A DNA stretch of 64,000 bases from Luminiphilus syltensis NOR5-1B (GTDB lineage: Bacteria; Pseudomonadota; Gammaproteobacteria; Pseudomonadales; Halieaceae): assembly GCF_000158175.1 (NCBI RefSeq), contig NZ_DS999411.1, forward strand, positions 3,174,079 through 3,238,078, given 5' to 3'. This document shows positions 45,268-54,482 of this stretch, one piece after another (the stretch's first letter is position 1; each line of letters starts with the position of its first letter). Below the pieces are notes generated by a model that did not search any database, had not been told where the DNA came from, and saw nothing but the letters and a program-made list of their open reading frames with translations. Both the position numbers and the translations under genes were made by a program.

Positions 45268-46707
45268 ATGTCCAAGTCAGACCAGCTGTCTAATTTTCAC
45301 GAACCCGAAGATATTGCGGTTCACGAGATGGAAGAGCTCATCGCCCGCTCCCGCGCGGCGCAGGAGCAAATCGCCAATTACACGCAGGAACAGGTCGACG
45401 GACTGATCCGGGCCATGGTCTATGCCGTGGCAAAGGAGGATCGCGCAGAAGAGATCGCCCAGTTTACGGTGGAGGAGACCGAGCTGGGCAACTACACCGG
45501 TAAATACCTCAAGATTCACCGTAAAACACGAGCCACGTTGTTCGATATCATCAACGACAAGTCCGTAGGGGTTATTGAGGAGCTTCCCGAGCGCAATATC
45601 GTCAAGATCGCAAAACCAATCGGTGTTATCGGCGCCCTGTCACCCTCCACCAACCCTGAGGCGACACCGGTCATCAAGGCCATCTCGGCCATCAAAGGGC
45701 GCAACTCGATTATCGTCGCGCCACACCCGAGAGCCAAACTCACCAACAAAAAGATCTGCGATTACATGCGCGATGCCCTCGAGCGTATGGGCGCGCCGGC
45801 GGACCTGGTCATTGCCATCGAAACACCCTCGATGGAGCTGACCAATGAACTGATGCGCCAGTGTGACCGCATTCTCGCTACCGGCGGTGGCCCCATGGTG
45901 AAGGCCGCTTACTCGTCGGGCACCCCGGCGCTCGGTGTGGGCGTGGGCAATGCGGTTATTACGGTGGACGACAGCGCCAATCTTGAGGAGGCCGCAGAGA
46001 AAATCCGCGTCTCGAAGACTCTCGACCTCGCAGCGTCCTGCTCATCGGACAACTCGGTGCTGCTTTTTGAGTCGATTTACGACGATATGATCGCCCAACT
46101 CGAGCGCGAGGGCGGATATGTACTCGACGACGTCGAGAAGAAGAAGCTCGAAAAGACGATCTGGCAGGACGGCCGTTTAAACGTCAACATCGTGGCGCAG
46201 CCCGCACACAAGATCGCGGGTATGGCCGGAATCGAACTGCCTGAAGGCAAGCAATTCCTGATTGTCCCCGAGACGGGTGCGGGCCCCGATCACCTCTTCT
46301 CCGGTGAGAAAATGTCGGTGACCATGGCCTTGTACAAGGTGAAGGATATCGAGGAGGCCATTGCCCTGACCAACGATATTCAGCGCTACCAGGGGCAGGG
46401 GCACTCCTGCGGCATCTACAGCTACAACGATGACAACATCATGCGCTACGCCGAGGCGACCCGTACTTCACGAGTGATGGTGAACCAGCCCCAGGCGGCA
46501 TCCAATAGCGGAAACCTCTGGAATGGCATGCGGCAGACCTTTTCGCTGGGCTGTGGTTCCTGGGGCGGCAACGCCACCAACAACAATATTACCTGGCGCG
46601 ACCTGATCAACGAAACCTGGGTGTCCAAGCCGCTGACTGTGACCAAGGCGATCCCGGACGACGAAGAGTTGTTCGGCGCCGATGTCATGGCCAAGTTTGA
46701 GGATTGA
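45268..46707 (+). CDS. CoA-acylating aldehyde dehydrogenase (EutE/SauS-like)
   Basis: The start is the ATG at 45268 with GGAG seven bases upstream; 479 residues. It has the acylating aldehyde dehydrogenase signatures: catalytic Cys258 in DLAASCSSDNSVLLF, GVGVGNAVITVDDSANLEEAA, and a late LGCGSWGGNATNNNITWRDLIN, as in EutE, AdhE N-domain and sulfoacetaldehyde dehydrogenase SauS. It converts an aldehyde plus CoA and NAD to acyl-CoA. It heads an operon for valine/isobutyrate-type breakdown where an MmsA-type (ALDH6) enzyme is usually found, so it may process methylmalonate semialdehyde. Confidence 0.88.
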   Translation: MSKSDQLSNFHEPEDIAVHEMEELIARSRAAQEQIANYTQEQVDGLIRAMVYAVAKEDRAEEIAQFTVEETELGNYTGKYLKIHRKTRATLFDIINDKSVGVIEELPERNIVKIAKPIGVIGALSPSTNPEATPVIKAISAIKGRNSIIVAPHPRAKLTNKKICDYMRDALERMGAPADLVIAIETPSMELTNELMRQCDRILATGGGPMVKAAYSSGTPALGVGVGNAVITVDDSANLEEAAEKIRVSKTLDLAASCSSDNSVLLFESIYDDMIAQLEREGGYVLDDVEKKKLEKTIWQDGRLNVNIVAQPAHKIAGMAGIELPEGKQFLIVPETGAGPDHLFSGEKMSVTMALYKVKDIEEAIALTNDIQRYQGQGHSCGIYSYNDDNIMRYAEATRTSRVMVNQPQAASNSGNLWNGMRQTFSLGCGSWGGNATNNNITWRDLINETWVSKPLTVTKAIPDDEELFGADVMAKFED

Positions 46708-46713
46708 TGATCG

Positions 46714-47874
46714 ATGGATTTTTCTCTTTCGGATGACCAGCAGGCCTTTGTAGGCAGTGCCAAAGCTTTTTCAGAAGGCGTATTGGCACCCAACGCCGCG
46801 GAATGGGATGCCACATCTCACTTTCCTGTGGACGCGCTGGCCCAGGCTGGAGAGCTGGGTTTCATGGGGATGTATACCCCAGAATCCGCCGGTGGCCTTG
46901 AGCTTTCCCGGCTCGATGCCAGCCTGATCGTCGAGGAGTTGGCAAAAGGCTGCACCACAACGGCAGCCTTCCTGACGATCCACAATATGGCCACCAGCAT
47001 GATCGGCAAATATTGCACCGAAGCCGTGATCGAAGAGTGGTGTCCCGACCTCGTCATGGGAACCAAGCTCGCCTCCTACTGCCTGACCGAACCCGGTGCG
47101 GGCTCGGACGCCGCCAGTTTGCGTACCAGCGCTGCAGCCGATGGTGATGATTACGTCATCAACGGTAGCAAGGTCTTTATCAGCGGCGCCGGAGAAACCG
47201 ACGTACTGGTAGTGATGCTACGAACCGGCGACGCCGGACCCAAGGGCATTTCCGCTGTATTGATACCCGCTGATGCCGAGGGCATTTCATACGGTAAGAA
47301 CGAAGAGAAAATGGGCTGGAAAGCCCAGCCTACGCGAATGGTGACCTTCGAGGATGTGCGAATCCCGAAGACCAACCGGCTGGGTGAGGAAGGCCAGGGG
47401 TTTGCCATCGCTATGGAAGGCCTCGATGGGGGGCGAATCAATATTGCCACCTGCAGCATCGGCACCGCGCAAAAAGCCCTGGAAGACGCTACCGCTTACA
47501 CTCAGGAGCGCAAGCAATTCAACAGCGCCATCGCCGACTTCCAGGCCACCCAGTTTAAACTCGCCGATATGGCGACCGATCTGGTGGCTGCACGTCAGAT
47601 GGTGCGGCTCGCGGCCTGGAAACTCGACAACAAGGACTCCCAGGCAACCACTTACTGTGCGATGGCCAAGCGCTTTGCCACCGATGCCGGCTTCACTATC
47701 TGTAACGATGCGCTGCAGTTGTTCGGCGGCTACGGCTACATCAAGGAATACCCCCTGGAGCGCTATGTTCGCGATACCCGGGTGCACCAGATTCTGGAAG
47801 GTACCAACGAAATCATGCGGGTGATTATTGCCCGACGTTTACTCATGGAAGGAGCGCTGGAGGTAATTCAATGA
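46714..47874 (+). CDS. acyl-CoA dehydrogenase, isobutyryl-CoA-dehydrogenase-like
   Basis: A 386-residue acyl-CoA dehydrogenase starting right after the aldehyde dehydrogenase stop. Signatures: YCLTEPGAGSDAASLRT, VINGSKVFISGAGETDV, GGRINIATCSIGTAQKAL, and the C-terminal LFGGYGYIKEYPLERYVRDTRVHQILEGTNEIMRVIIAR with Glu in the LEGTNE position. It is the isobutyryl-CoA dehydrogenase type by both sequence and neighbours: enoyl-CoA hydratase, 3-hydroxyisobutyryl-CoA hydrolase and 3-hydroxyisobutyrate dehydrogenase follow in pathway order. It overlaps the hydratase start as ATGA. Confidence 0.92.
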   Translation: MDFSLSDDQQAFVGSAKAFSEGVLAPNAAEWDATSHFPVDALAQAGELGFMGMYTPESAGGLELSRLDASLIVEELAKGCTTTAAFLTIHNMATSMIGKYCTEAVIEEWCPDLVMGTKLASYCLTEPGAGSDAASLRTSAAADGDDYVINGSKVFISGAGETDVLVVMLRTGDAGPKGISAVLIPADAEGISYGKNEEKMGWKAQPTRMVTFEDVRIPKTNRLGEEGQGFAIAMEGLDGGRINIATCSIGTAQKALEDATAYTQERKQFNSAIADFQATQFKLADMATDLVAARQMVRLAAWKLDNKDSQATTYCAMAKRFATDAGFTICNDALQLFGGYGYIKEYPLERYVRDTRVHQILEGTNEIMRVIIARRLLMEGALEVIQ

Positions 47875-48668
47875 CCGCGCCGGTTAAAAGTACCTGTGAC
47901 AAGCTGAAACTAGAAATCATCGACCACACCGCACTGGTCACGATCGATAACCCCGCCGCCAATACCTGGGATACGGAAAGCCTTCCCGCACTGAAAACGT
48001 TGGTGGAGGATCTCAACGCGGATCGCGATATCTGGGCCTTGGTGCTGACCGGTGCCGGGGAAAAATTCTTTTCCGCGGGTGCCGATCTGAAGCTATTCGC
48101 CGATGGCAGTCCTGATACCGCGCGAGAAATGTCCCAGTACTTTGGCGAGGGTTTTGAGTGCCTCGCTGATTTCCGAGGCGTGAGCATTGCGGCAATGAAT
48201 GGCTTCGCCATGGGCGGTGGGCTTGAGGTTGCCCTGGCCTGCGATATCCGTATCGCTGAGGAGCAGGCACAGATGGCCCTGCCCGAAGCCAAGGTCGGAC
48301 TGCTGCCCTGCGCCGGCGGTACCCAGCGATTGTCCTGGCTGGTCGGCGAAGGCTGGGCCAAGAAAATGATTCTGTGTGGAGAGCGCATTGATGCGGCCAA
48401 GGCCGAGCACATTGGTCTGGTGGAGGAAGTGGTCGCCAAAGGTGGTGCAAAAGACCGTGCGATAGCGCTCGCCGCGCAGGTCGGACAGCAAAGCCCGATT
48501 TCGGTCACCTACTGCAAGGAACTCATCCACGAGGCGCGCGACAACGCTATGGGCAGCGCACTGCCCAATGAGCGCCAGAAGTTCGTCGACCTCTTCGGCA
48601 CTCACGATCAGAAAGAAGGCGTCAATGCTTTTCTTGAGAAGCGCAAGCCCGAGTGGAAGAACGCCTGA
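47871..48668 (+). CDS. enoyl-CoA hydratase/isomerase family protein
   Basis: A 265-residue crotonase. VLTGAGEKFFSAGADLKLF and MNGFAMGGGLEVALACDIRIA form the oxyanion hole, and LPEAKVGLLPCAGGTQRLSWLVG provides the catalytic Glu region. It hydrates an unsaturated acyl-CoA such as methacrylyl-CoA in this operon. The start overlaps the acyl-CoA dehydrogenase stop (ATGA) and its stop overlaps the next gene (TGATG), so the block is translationally coupled. Confidence 0.93.
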   Translation: MTAPVKSTCDKLKLEIIDHTALVTIDNPAANTWDTESLPALKTLVEDLNADRDIWALVLTGAGEKFFSAGADLKLFADGSPDTAREMSQYFGEGFECLADFRGVSIAAMNGFAMGGGLEVALACDIRIAEEQAQMALPEAKVGLLPCAGGTQRLSWLVGEGWAKKMILCGERIDAAKAEHIGLVEEVVAKGGAKDRAIALAAQVGQQSPISVTYCKELIHEARDNAMGSALPNERQKFVDLFGTHDQKEGVNAFLEKRKPEWKNA

Positions 48669-49777
48669 TGACTGCCCCTGTTCTTTTTGATGAAGTCGCC
48701 GCGGCCGGCGGAAAGCTGGGACGCATCACGCTCAACGTTGAATCCACACTGAACTCACTGACGCTGGAGATGGTCGATCTACTCCAGTCCAAGCTCGATG
48801 CGTGGCGTAACGATGACAGCATTGGTGCGATTTTCGTAGAAGGTGCGGGAGAAAAGGCACTCTGTGCCGGTGGTGATGTTCAGGCGCTGCACGCGTCTGC
48901 GGTCGAAACGCCAGGTGGCCCCTGCGACTACGCCGAAACGTTCTTCGCCCGCGAGTATCGGATGAACTACACCCTGCATACCTACCCAAAGCCCATTGTC
49001 TGCTGGGGACACGGTATTGTTATGGGCGGTGGCCTGGGTGTAATGGCCGGTTGCGGTCATCGGATCGTTACCGAGCGAACCCGTATCGCCATGCCCGAGG
49101 TCACTATCGCGCTATTCCCCGATGTCGGCGGCAGCTGGTTCCTCAACCACATGCCTGGCAGCGCTGGACTGTTCCTCGCTCTGACGGGGGCGAGCATTAA
49201 TGCCGCCGATGCCATTTACACCGGTATAGCCGATCGTTTCATCGCCAGCGAGCACAAGTCGTCGGTCATCGACGCGCTGCTGGCCCAGTCATTCGACGAT
49301 GACGTGAACAAGAATCACGCCAGAGTCCGACATGCCTTGCGGCCGCTCTCCGAAGCCAGCGAGGGCGCAAAACCTGAAGGCCAGGTTGAGCCGCATATGG
49401 CCACCATTAATCAGCTTTGCGATGGCGATGATATTCACAGCATCATCGATAACATCATGGCGATAGATACCGACGACAAGTGGCTGGCCAAAGCACGGGA
49501 CGGTCTGGCTCACGGCAGTAAGCTCGCGGCGTTGTGGATTCACCGACAAATGACTGAAACCCGACATGCCAGTTTGCGTGAAGTGTTCCAGGCAGAGATT
49601 CAGCTGGCAACCAATGTGATTCGCTATCCCGAGTTTGCTGAGGGAGTACGTGCTCTGTTGATCGACAAGGATCGCAACCCACAGTGGAGCTACTCCAGTT
49701 CAAGGGATATCCCCGAGTCGATTCTGAATGGATTTTTTAACGCACCCTGGCATCAGAATCCGCTGGCTGATCTGTAG
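48668..49777 (+). CDS. 3-hydroxyisobutyryl-CoA hydrolase
   Basis: The ATG at 48668 shares a base with the hydratase stop (TGATG), so I prefer it over a GTG five codons upstream; 369 residues. ALCAGGDVQALHA, HGIVMGGGLGVMAGCGHRIV, AMPEVTIALFPDVGGSWFLN match the 3-hydroxyisobutyryl-CoA hydrolase branch of the crotonase family, as does the extended C-terminus containing the DRNPQWSYSS segment. It releases free 3-hydroxyisobutyrate from the CoA ester, feeding mmsB. Confidence 0.93.
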   Translation: MTAPVLFDEVAAAGGKLGRITLNVESTLNSLTLEMVDLLQSKLDAWRNDDSIGAIFVEGAGEKALCAGGDVQALHASAVETPGGPCDYAETFFAREYRMNYTLHTYPKPIVCWGHGIVMGGGLGVMAGCGHRIVTERTRIAMPEVTIALFPDVGGSWFLNHMPGSAGLFLALTGASINAADAIYTGIADRFIASEHKSSVIDALLAQSFDDDVNKNHARVRHALRPLSEASEGAKPEGQVEPHMATINQLCDGDDIHSIIDNIMAIDTDDKWLAKARDGLAHGSKLAALWIHRQMTETRHASLREVFQAEIQLATNVIRYPEFAEGVRALLIDKDRNPQWSYSSSRDIPESILNGFFNAPWHQNPLADL

Positions 49778-49839
49778 TCACATACGCTTTCGCGCGCTGC
49801 TGAGAGGCTGCGCAGGCAATACCATACAAGGAGTTAACA

Positions 49840-50730
49840 ATGGCAACAGTGGCATTTATTGGCCTGGGCAACATGGGCGGTCCCATGGCGAAGAATCTGG
49901 TTAAGGCCGGACACGCCGTTACAGTTTTTGACCTCATGCCGGAGGCCTGCGCAGACTTAAAGGCCGCCGGTGCGGAAATCGCCGATTCTGCGGCATCAGC
50001 CGTTGGCAATGTTGATTATGTCATCACCATGCTGCCCGCCGGCAAGCACGTCCGGTCGACCTACGTCGGCGATAACAACGATGGCCTGCTTTCGCTCCTG
50101 GACAGCAACACCACAGTGCTTGATTGCAGCACGATCGATGCGGAAACCGCACGAGAAGTTGGCCTCGCGGCAAAGGCAATGGGTATTGGTTTTATGGACT
50201 CACCGGTGTCGGGCGGCGTCGCCGCAGCGGCAGCCGGCACCCTGGCATTCATGTGTGGCGGCGATGCAGAGACCTTTGAAAAGGCCCGCATCATTCTCGC
50301 CGACATGGGCAAGAACATCTTCCACGCCGGCCCCGCCGGCGCAGGCCAGGTGGCCAAGGGCTGTAATAACATGCTGCTCGCCATTCACATGATCGGCACC
50401 AGCGAAGCGCTGGAAATGGGTGCGCGACACGGACTCGACCCCGCAGTGCTATCCGACATTATGCTCGCAAGTTCCGGGCGCAACTGGTCACTGGAGGTCT
50501 ACAACCCCTATCCCGGCGTGATGGAAAACGCACCGGCGAGCAATGACTACAAGCCCGGCTTCATGGTCGACCTGATGGTCAAGGATCTCGGTTTGGCGAT
50601 GGAGATTGCCAAGAGCGCCAACTTCGACAACTCCATGGGGCAGCGCGCCAGGGACTTGTTTGAAGCGCATCAACAAGCCGGTAACGGTCAGCGTGACTTC
50701 TCGAGTATTCTCGAGAAACTCCAGCGTTAA
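49840..50730 (+). CDS. mmsB: 3-hydroxyisobutyrate dehydrogenase
   Basis: A 296-residue beta-hydroxyacid dehydrogenase with a CAAGGAG site before ATG at 49840. N-terminal VAFIGLGNMGGPMAKNLVKAGH is the Rossmann loop, MDSPVSGGVAAAAAGTLAFMCGG is the substrate loop, and GAGQVAKGCNNMLLAIHMI carries the catalytic lysine. It oxidises 3-hydroxyisobutyrate to methylmalonate semialdehyde. It is the last gene of the five-gene operon and is convergent with the MFS gene. Confidence 0.95.
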   Translation: MATVAFIGLGNMGGPMAKNLVKAGHAVTVFDLMPEACADLKAAGAEIADSAASAVGNVDYVITMLPAGKHVRSTYVGDNNDGLLSLLDSNTTVLDCSTIDAETAREVGLAAKAMGIGFMDSPVSGGVAAAAAGTLAFMCGGDAETFEKARIILADMGKNIFHAGPAGAGQVAKGCNNMLLAIHMIGTSEALEMGARHGLDPAVLSDIMLASSGRNWSLEVYNPYPGVMENAPASNDYKPGFMVDLMVKDLGLAMEIAKSANFDNSMGQRARDLFEAHQQAGNGQRDFSSILEKLQR

Positions 50731-50769
50731 GCGCCGGGGTCAAGGATTTCAAAAAACTAGGCGCCGTGC

Positions 50770-52086
50770 TCAGTCCGGTGCCCTGGCAATATCCTCACGC
50801 AGTTTTCGACCGGCGAGCCAATAGTGAAGCGCCGACCAGGTCATGACCGGCGGCAGCGTATACAGTAGTGCGTAGCGGAGCGACTCACTACCCTTGGAGT
50901 CCGCCAAGGCATCGCTCAGCGATCCAATAACCCAGGAACCCAGCCCCAGTCCAACAATGTTGAGGATAAGGTAGAGAACCGCCGAAGCCGTGGCCCGCAT
51001 TCTGGGGCTCACTACGGCGTGTGTGGTTGCCACGGTTGTTGCCAGATACACCTGAAAAAGAACGCCCGGAATAATCGAGAGTAGCAATACCGCCCTCCCC
51101 GTCGTGGCGGTATAGACCAACAGCATAAAGGGAATCATGATGGCGCCGGCCAGCGCCGGTATCCATGTATACCAGCGCTTGTCTCTTGCGGAGAGTCGAT
51201 CCGCAAGCATCCCGCCACCGAGCACGCCGACGGCGCCACCCAAGCCGATAATCAGGGCAAGCCAGGTGCCAATTTCACCGGTGGACATCCCAAAAGAGCG
51301 GATGAGGTACGAAGCCATCCAATTGGCAGTGGCATAGGCGCAAAAGGCGTTGAGACCGCCTGCAAGCGCCATATGACGAAACGTCGGGCGGCTGAATAAA
51401 ACTCCCAGCGCTTCACCGAAGGAGGACGATTCGGGGCCTTGGCCCGCTGCATCATGAATACCGCGAATCGGCTCCGCCAGGGTCAGGCGCAACACCACGG
51501 CCAGGGCGACCCCCGGCAAACCGACCACGACAAAGGCCGTACGCCAGCCGAAAAACTCATTAAGCCAACCACCGGCCAGAAAGCCGAATAGAATCCCGAT
51601 ACTCAACCCGGTGGAATACACCCCTATCGCCGTCGCCCGTCGATTGGGTGGGAAAATATCGGAGATGATCGAGTGGGATGGTGGGCTTCCCCCGGCTTCG
51701 CCGATACCCACTCCCACACGGGCCAGCAGCAGCTGAGCGTAATTTTGCACAAGACCGCAAACCGCTGTCATACCGCTCCAGATTACCAGTGACAGGGCGA
51801 GAATATCGCGACGATTGCCACGATCTGCCCAGCGGGCAATCGGTATACCCGCTGACACATAAAAAATGGCAAAGGCAAATCCCGTGAGCAGACCCAACTG
51901 GCTGTCAGAGAGCGCCAGATCAGCCTTGATATCTTCCTGCAGGATAGCCAGCAACTGTCGGTCAATAAAGTTGAAGGCGTAGACCACCGTCAATAATGAC
52001 AGTGCATACCACTGGGCTCGAGATGACCCATAGGGATTGGAAACCGGAATACCCTCTGGCGACACTACAGGCTTCACATCACTCAC
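50770..52086 (-). CDS. MFS transporter (spinster-like group)
   Basis: A 438-residue, 12-helix major facilitator. N-terminal YALSLLTVVYAFNFIDRQLLAILQEDIKADL, loop GIPIARWADRGNRRDILA and LLARVGVGIGEAGGSPPSHSII are the family motifs between helices 2-5. Carriers of this group export or import organic acids or lipids. It lies between the valine-type operon and the acetoacetyl-CoA synthetase gene on the minus strand. Substrate not predictable. Confidence 0.92.
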   Translation of the reverse strand: MSDVKPVVSPEGIPVSNPYGSSRAQWYALSLLTVVYAFNFIDRQLLAILQEDIKADLALSDSQLGLLTGFAFAIFYVSAGIPIARWADRGNRRDILALSLVIWSGMTAVCGLVQNYAQLLLARVGVGIGEAGGSPPSHSIISDIFPPNRRATAIGVYSTGLSIGILFGFLAGGWLNEFFGWRTAFVVVGLPGVALAVVLRLTLAEPIRGIHDAAGQGPESSSFGEALGVLFSRPTFRHMALAGGLNAFCAYATANWMASYLIRSFGMSTGEIGTWLALIIGLGGAVGVLGGGMLADRLSARDKRWYTWIPALAGAIMIPFMLLVYTATTGRAVLLLSIIPGVLFQVYLATTVATTHAVVSPRMRATASAVLYLILNIVGLGLGSWVIGSLSDALADSKGSESLRYALLYTLPPVMTWSALHYWLAGRKLREDIARAPD

Positions 52087-52295
52087 TCCGACCCGCCTAT
52101 AAACAGCAAATGGCCGGGCGGAGGGAGTGTCTCTGACAATTCAGGCACTAGGCAGCCATCCAATACTGGCGCAGGCGCATTTTGGATGGGCTCACTATGC
52201 TCCACGCTTGCAACCTCCATTGTCTAGACACGAATAGCATGGTATCGACCTCTGGCGTCAGCTCACGACCAGCAGCGACAATCCATTCCGACAGA

Positions 52296-52317
52296 TGAGC
52301 CGACATTCATCGGCTCA
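52296..52317. terminator. hairpin spanning the acetoacetyl-CoA synthetase stop codon
   Basis: TGAGCCGA at 52296-52303 pairs with TCGGCTCA at 52310-52317, loop CATTCA. The synthetase stop codon is inside the loop/arm. There is no T-run on the minus strand, so it may be a stability hairpin rather than a terminator. Confidence 0.35.
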
Positions 52318-54265
52318 ATTCCTCTCGACCACGAAAGTATTCGAGCGCCTCGGGGTTTGCCAGCGCATCCTTGTTCTTTACTTCTCGCCCATGAATCATA
52401 TCGCGGACGGCAATTTCGACCAGTTTTCCGCTAATAGTGCGCGGTATATCGGGGACTTCAATGATCTTTTCAGGCACATGTCGGGGCGTTGTATTCGCCC
52501 GTATGGTCGAACGGATCTTATTGCGCAACTCATCGGTCAAGGAGGCACCCTCGGCGGTAACTACCGCGAGTACGACACGCACGTCATCGCACCATTGTTG
52601 ACCGACTACGATACTGTCCGCGATTTCCTCAACACGATCGACCTGTCGATAAATCTCCGCGGTGCCAATCCGTACACCACCGGGATTCAGTATTGCATCG
52701 GATCGACCATAAATCGCGAAACCGCCATTGTCGAATTCCTCGCCGTAGTCGCCATGCGCCCAAACGCCGGGCCATTTTTCAAAATAGGCACTGCGATACC
52801 GCTGGTCGTTGTCATCCTGCCAGAAGCCAATGGGTGTCGATGGGAACGGAAGCGTACACACCAATTCACCTTTTTCGTTGTACACACGTTCACCGCGATC
52901 ACTCCAGATCTCGGTCGCCATACCGAGTCCTGCGCACTGGATCTCCCCTTTGTAAACGGGGAGTAGTGGGCTACCGCCAACAAAGCAGGAAAGAATGTCG
53001 GTACCTCCGGCAATACTGGACAGGCAAACATCGGACTTTACGTGCTGGTAAACGTAATCATAACTCTCAGGAGAGAGCGGAGATCCGGTCGAGAGTATCG
53101 TGCGAAGACTGTCCAGCGAGTAGTCTTCGCGGGGGTTATGCCCGGCCTTTTCCAGCGCGGCGATGAATTTGGCACTGGTGCCAAAGACGTTGATACCTTC
53201 ACGATTGATGGCCTCAAGCAGCGTCCGACCGTTGTCGGCAAAGGGTGAGCCATCGTAAAGCACCAAGGTGGCGCCGCTCGCAAGGCCGGTGACCAGCCAG
53301 TTCCACATCATCCAGCCACAGGTGGTGAAGTAAAAAAAGACATCGCCGGGGTGCAGATCCACGGCCAGGCGATGCTCCTTGGTAATCTGTAACAATGAGC
53401 CACCGGCGCCATGAACAATACACTTTGGCATGCCGGTGGTGCCCGACGAGTACATGATGAACAAGGGGTGATCAAAGGGTAACTGGGTAAATTCAAGCGG
53501 CATTGGCGCCGGATCAAGATACGCCTCGAAAGACACCACACGCGGATCCTTGTTCAGATCAGCACGGGTATCCGCCAGACCAACCAGATCAACGAGTACC
53601 ACTCGCTCCAGCGAATCAATAGCGTTCGCGATCTTGCTGACACGCTCCGTACAGTCGCAGACCTTGCCGTTGTAGCGATAACCATCGATTGCAATCATTA
53701 CTTTGGGTTCGATCTGACCGAACCGATCGAGTACCCCATTGAAACCGAAGTCAGGTGAACAGCTCGACCACGTCGCACCGATGCTCGTCGCCGCCAACAT
53801 AAACACGACGGTCTCCTGAACATTCGGCATAAAGGCCGCCACTCGGTCTCCCGCGGTAACACCCTCGTTTCTCAGACTGGAGGCCAACGCCTCTACCTGT
53901 GCTCTAAGATCACCCCAGCTGAGGCTACGTCGCTCACCGTCTTCCAGCAATGACACCAGTGCCGTTCCCGATCCCTCGTGGCGAAGCAGATTTTCAGCGT
54001 AATTCAATCGCGCGCCGTCAAACCAGCGCGCCCCGGGCATTTTATCGCCATCAACGAGGACCTTAGCCGCGGGTACACTGGCGGTGATATCGCAGTAATC
54101 CCATACCAACTGCCAGAAGTTTTCCGGATCACTGACTGACCAATCGTGCAGATCACGGTAGTCACTGAGGGAAAGCCCCCATTTCTGGTTCGCCAACGCC
54201 ATAAACTGACTGGCCTGTGACTGCTGTTGCAGCTCCGCGGAAGGTTTCCAGAGTGGGGTTTTCAT
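52307..54265 (-). CDS. acetoacetate-CoA ligase (acetoacetyl-CoA synthetase)
   Basis: The start is the ATG at 54265 (MKTPLWKPSAELQQQSQ), the typical N-terminus; 652 residues, the normal length. ANL-family motifs: MYSSGTTGMPKCIVHGAGG (P-loop), YFTTCGWMMWNWLV, YGRSDAILNPGGVRIGTAEIY (hinge region) and RTISGKLVEIAVRD with the catalytic Lys. It activates acetoacetate, or possibly another short beta-keto acid, with ATP and CoA. A run of ten C/G bases lies 26 bases upstream of the start codon. Confidence 0.93.
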   Translation of the reverse strand: MKTPLWKPSAELQQQSQASQFMALANQKWGLSLSDYRDLHDWSVSDPENFWQLVWDYCDITASVPAAKVLVDGDKMPGARWFDGARLNYAENLLRHEGSGTALVSLLEDGERRSLSWGDLRAQVEALASSLRNEGVTAGDRVAAFMPNVQETVVFMLAATSIGATWSSCSPDFGFNGVLDRFGQIEPKVMIAIDGYRYNGKVCDCTERVSKIANAIDSLERVVLVDLVGLADTRADLNKDPRVVSFEAYLDPAPMPLEFTQLPFDHPLFIMYSSGTTGMPKCIVHGAGGSLLQITKEHRLAVDLHPGDVFFYFTTCGWMMWNWLVTGLASGATLVLYDGSPFADNGRTLLEAINREGINVFGTSAKFIAALEKAGHNPREDYSLDSLRTILSTGSPLSPESYDYVYQHVKSDVCLSSIAGGTDILSCFVGGSPLLPVYKGEIQCAGLGMATEIWSDRGERVYNEKGELVCTLPFPSTPIGFWQDDNDQRYRSAYFEKWPGVWAHGDYGEEFDNGGFAIYGRSDAILNPGGVRIGTAEIYRQVDRVEEIADSIVVGQQWCDDVRVVLAVVTAEGASLTDELRNKIRSTIRANTTPRHVPEKIIEVPDIPRTISGKLVEIAVRDMIHGREVKNKDALANPEALEYFRGREELSR

Positions 54266-54290
54266 GGCATTTCCTGATTGCCGATTAAAA

Positions 54291-54300
54291 GGGGGGGGGG
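54291..54300. repeat. ten-base G homopolymer between divergent genes
   Basis: A run of ten G on the plus strand (C on the minus), about 26 bases before the acetoacetyl-CoA synthetase ATG and 183 bases before the LolA-like ATG. A tract this long in this position could change length by slipped-strand replication and affect 5'-leader or promoter spacing. This may also be a sequencing-sensitive site. Confidence 0.8.
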
Positions 54301-54482
54301 TAGATACCCAAAGTCGCTTTGCAAAGGCACAAGATCCATCGCAAAACATCTGGATGGCCATGATGTATTATCATGTCAAAGACCGTACACGAAAAATAGT
54401 TATACCAATCACTGCCGGCACCTTCGACGGAATCACCGGGGCGAGCGCAAGGTCAACACTCATTTCTCTTGGAACATACACC

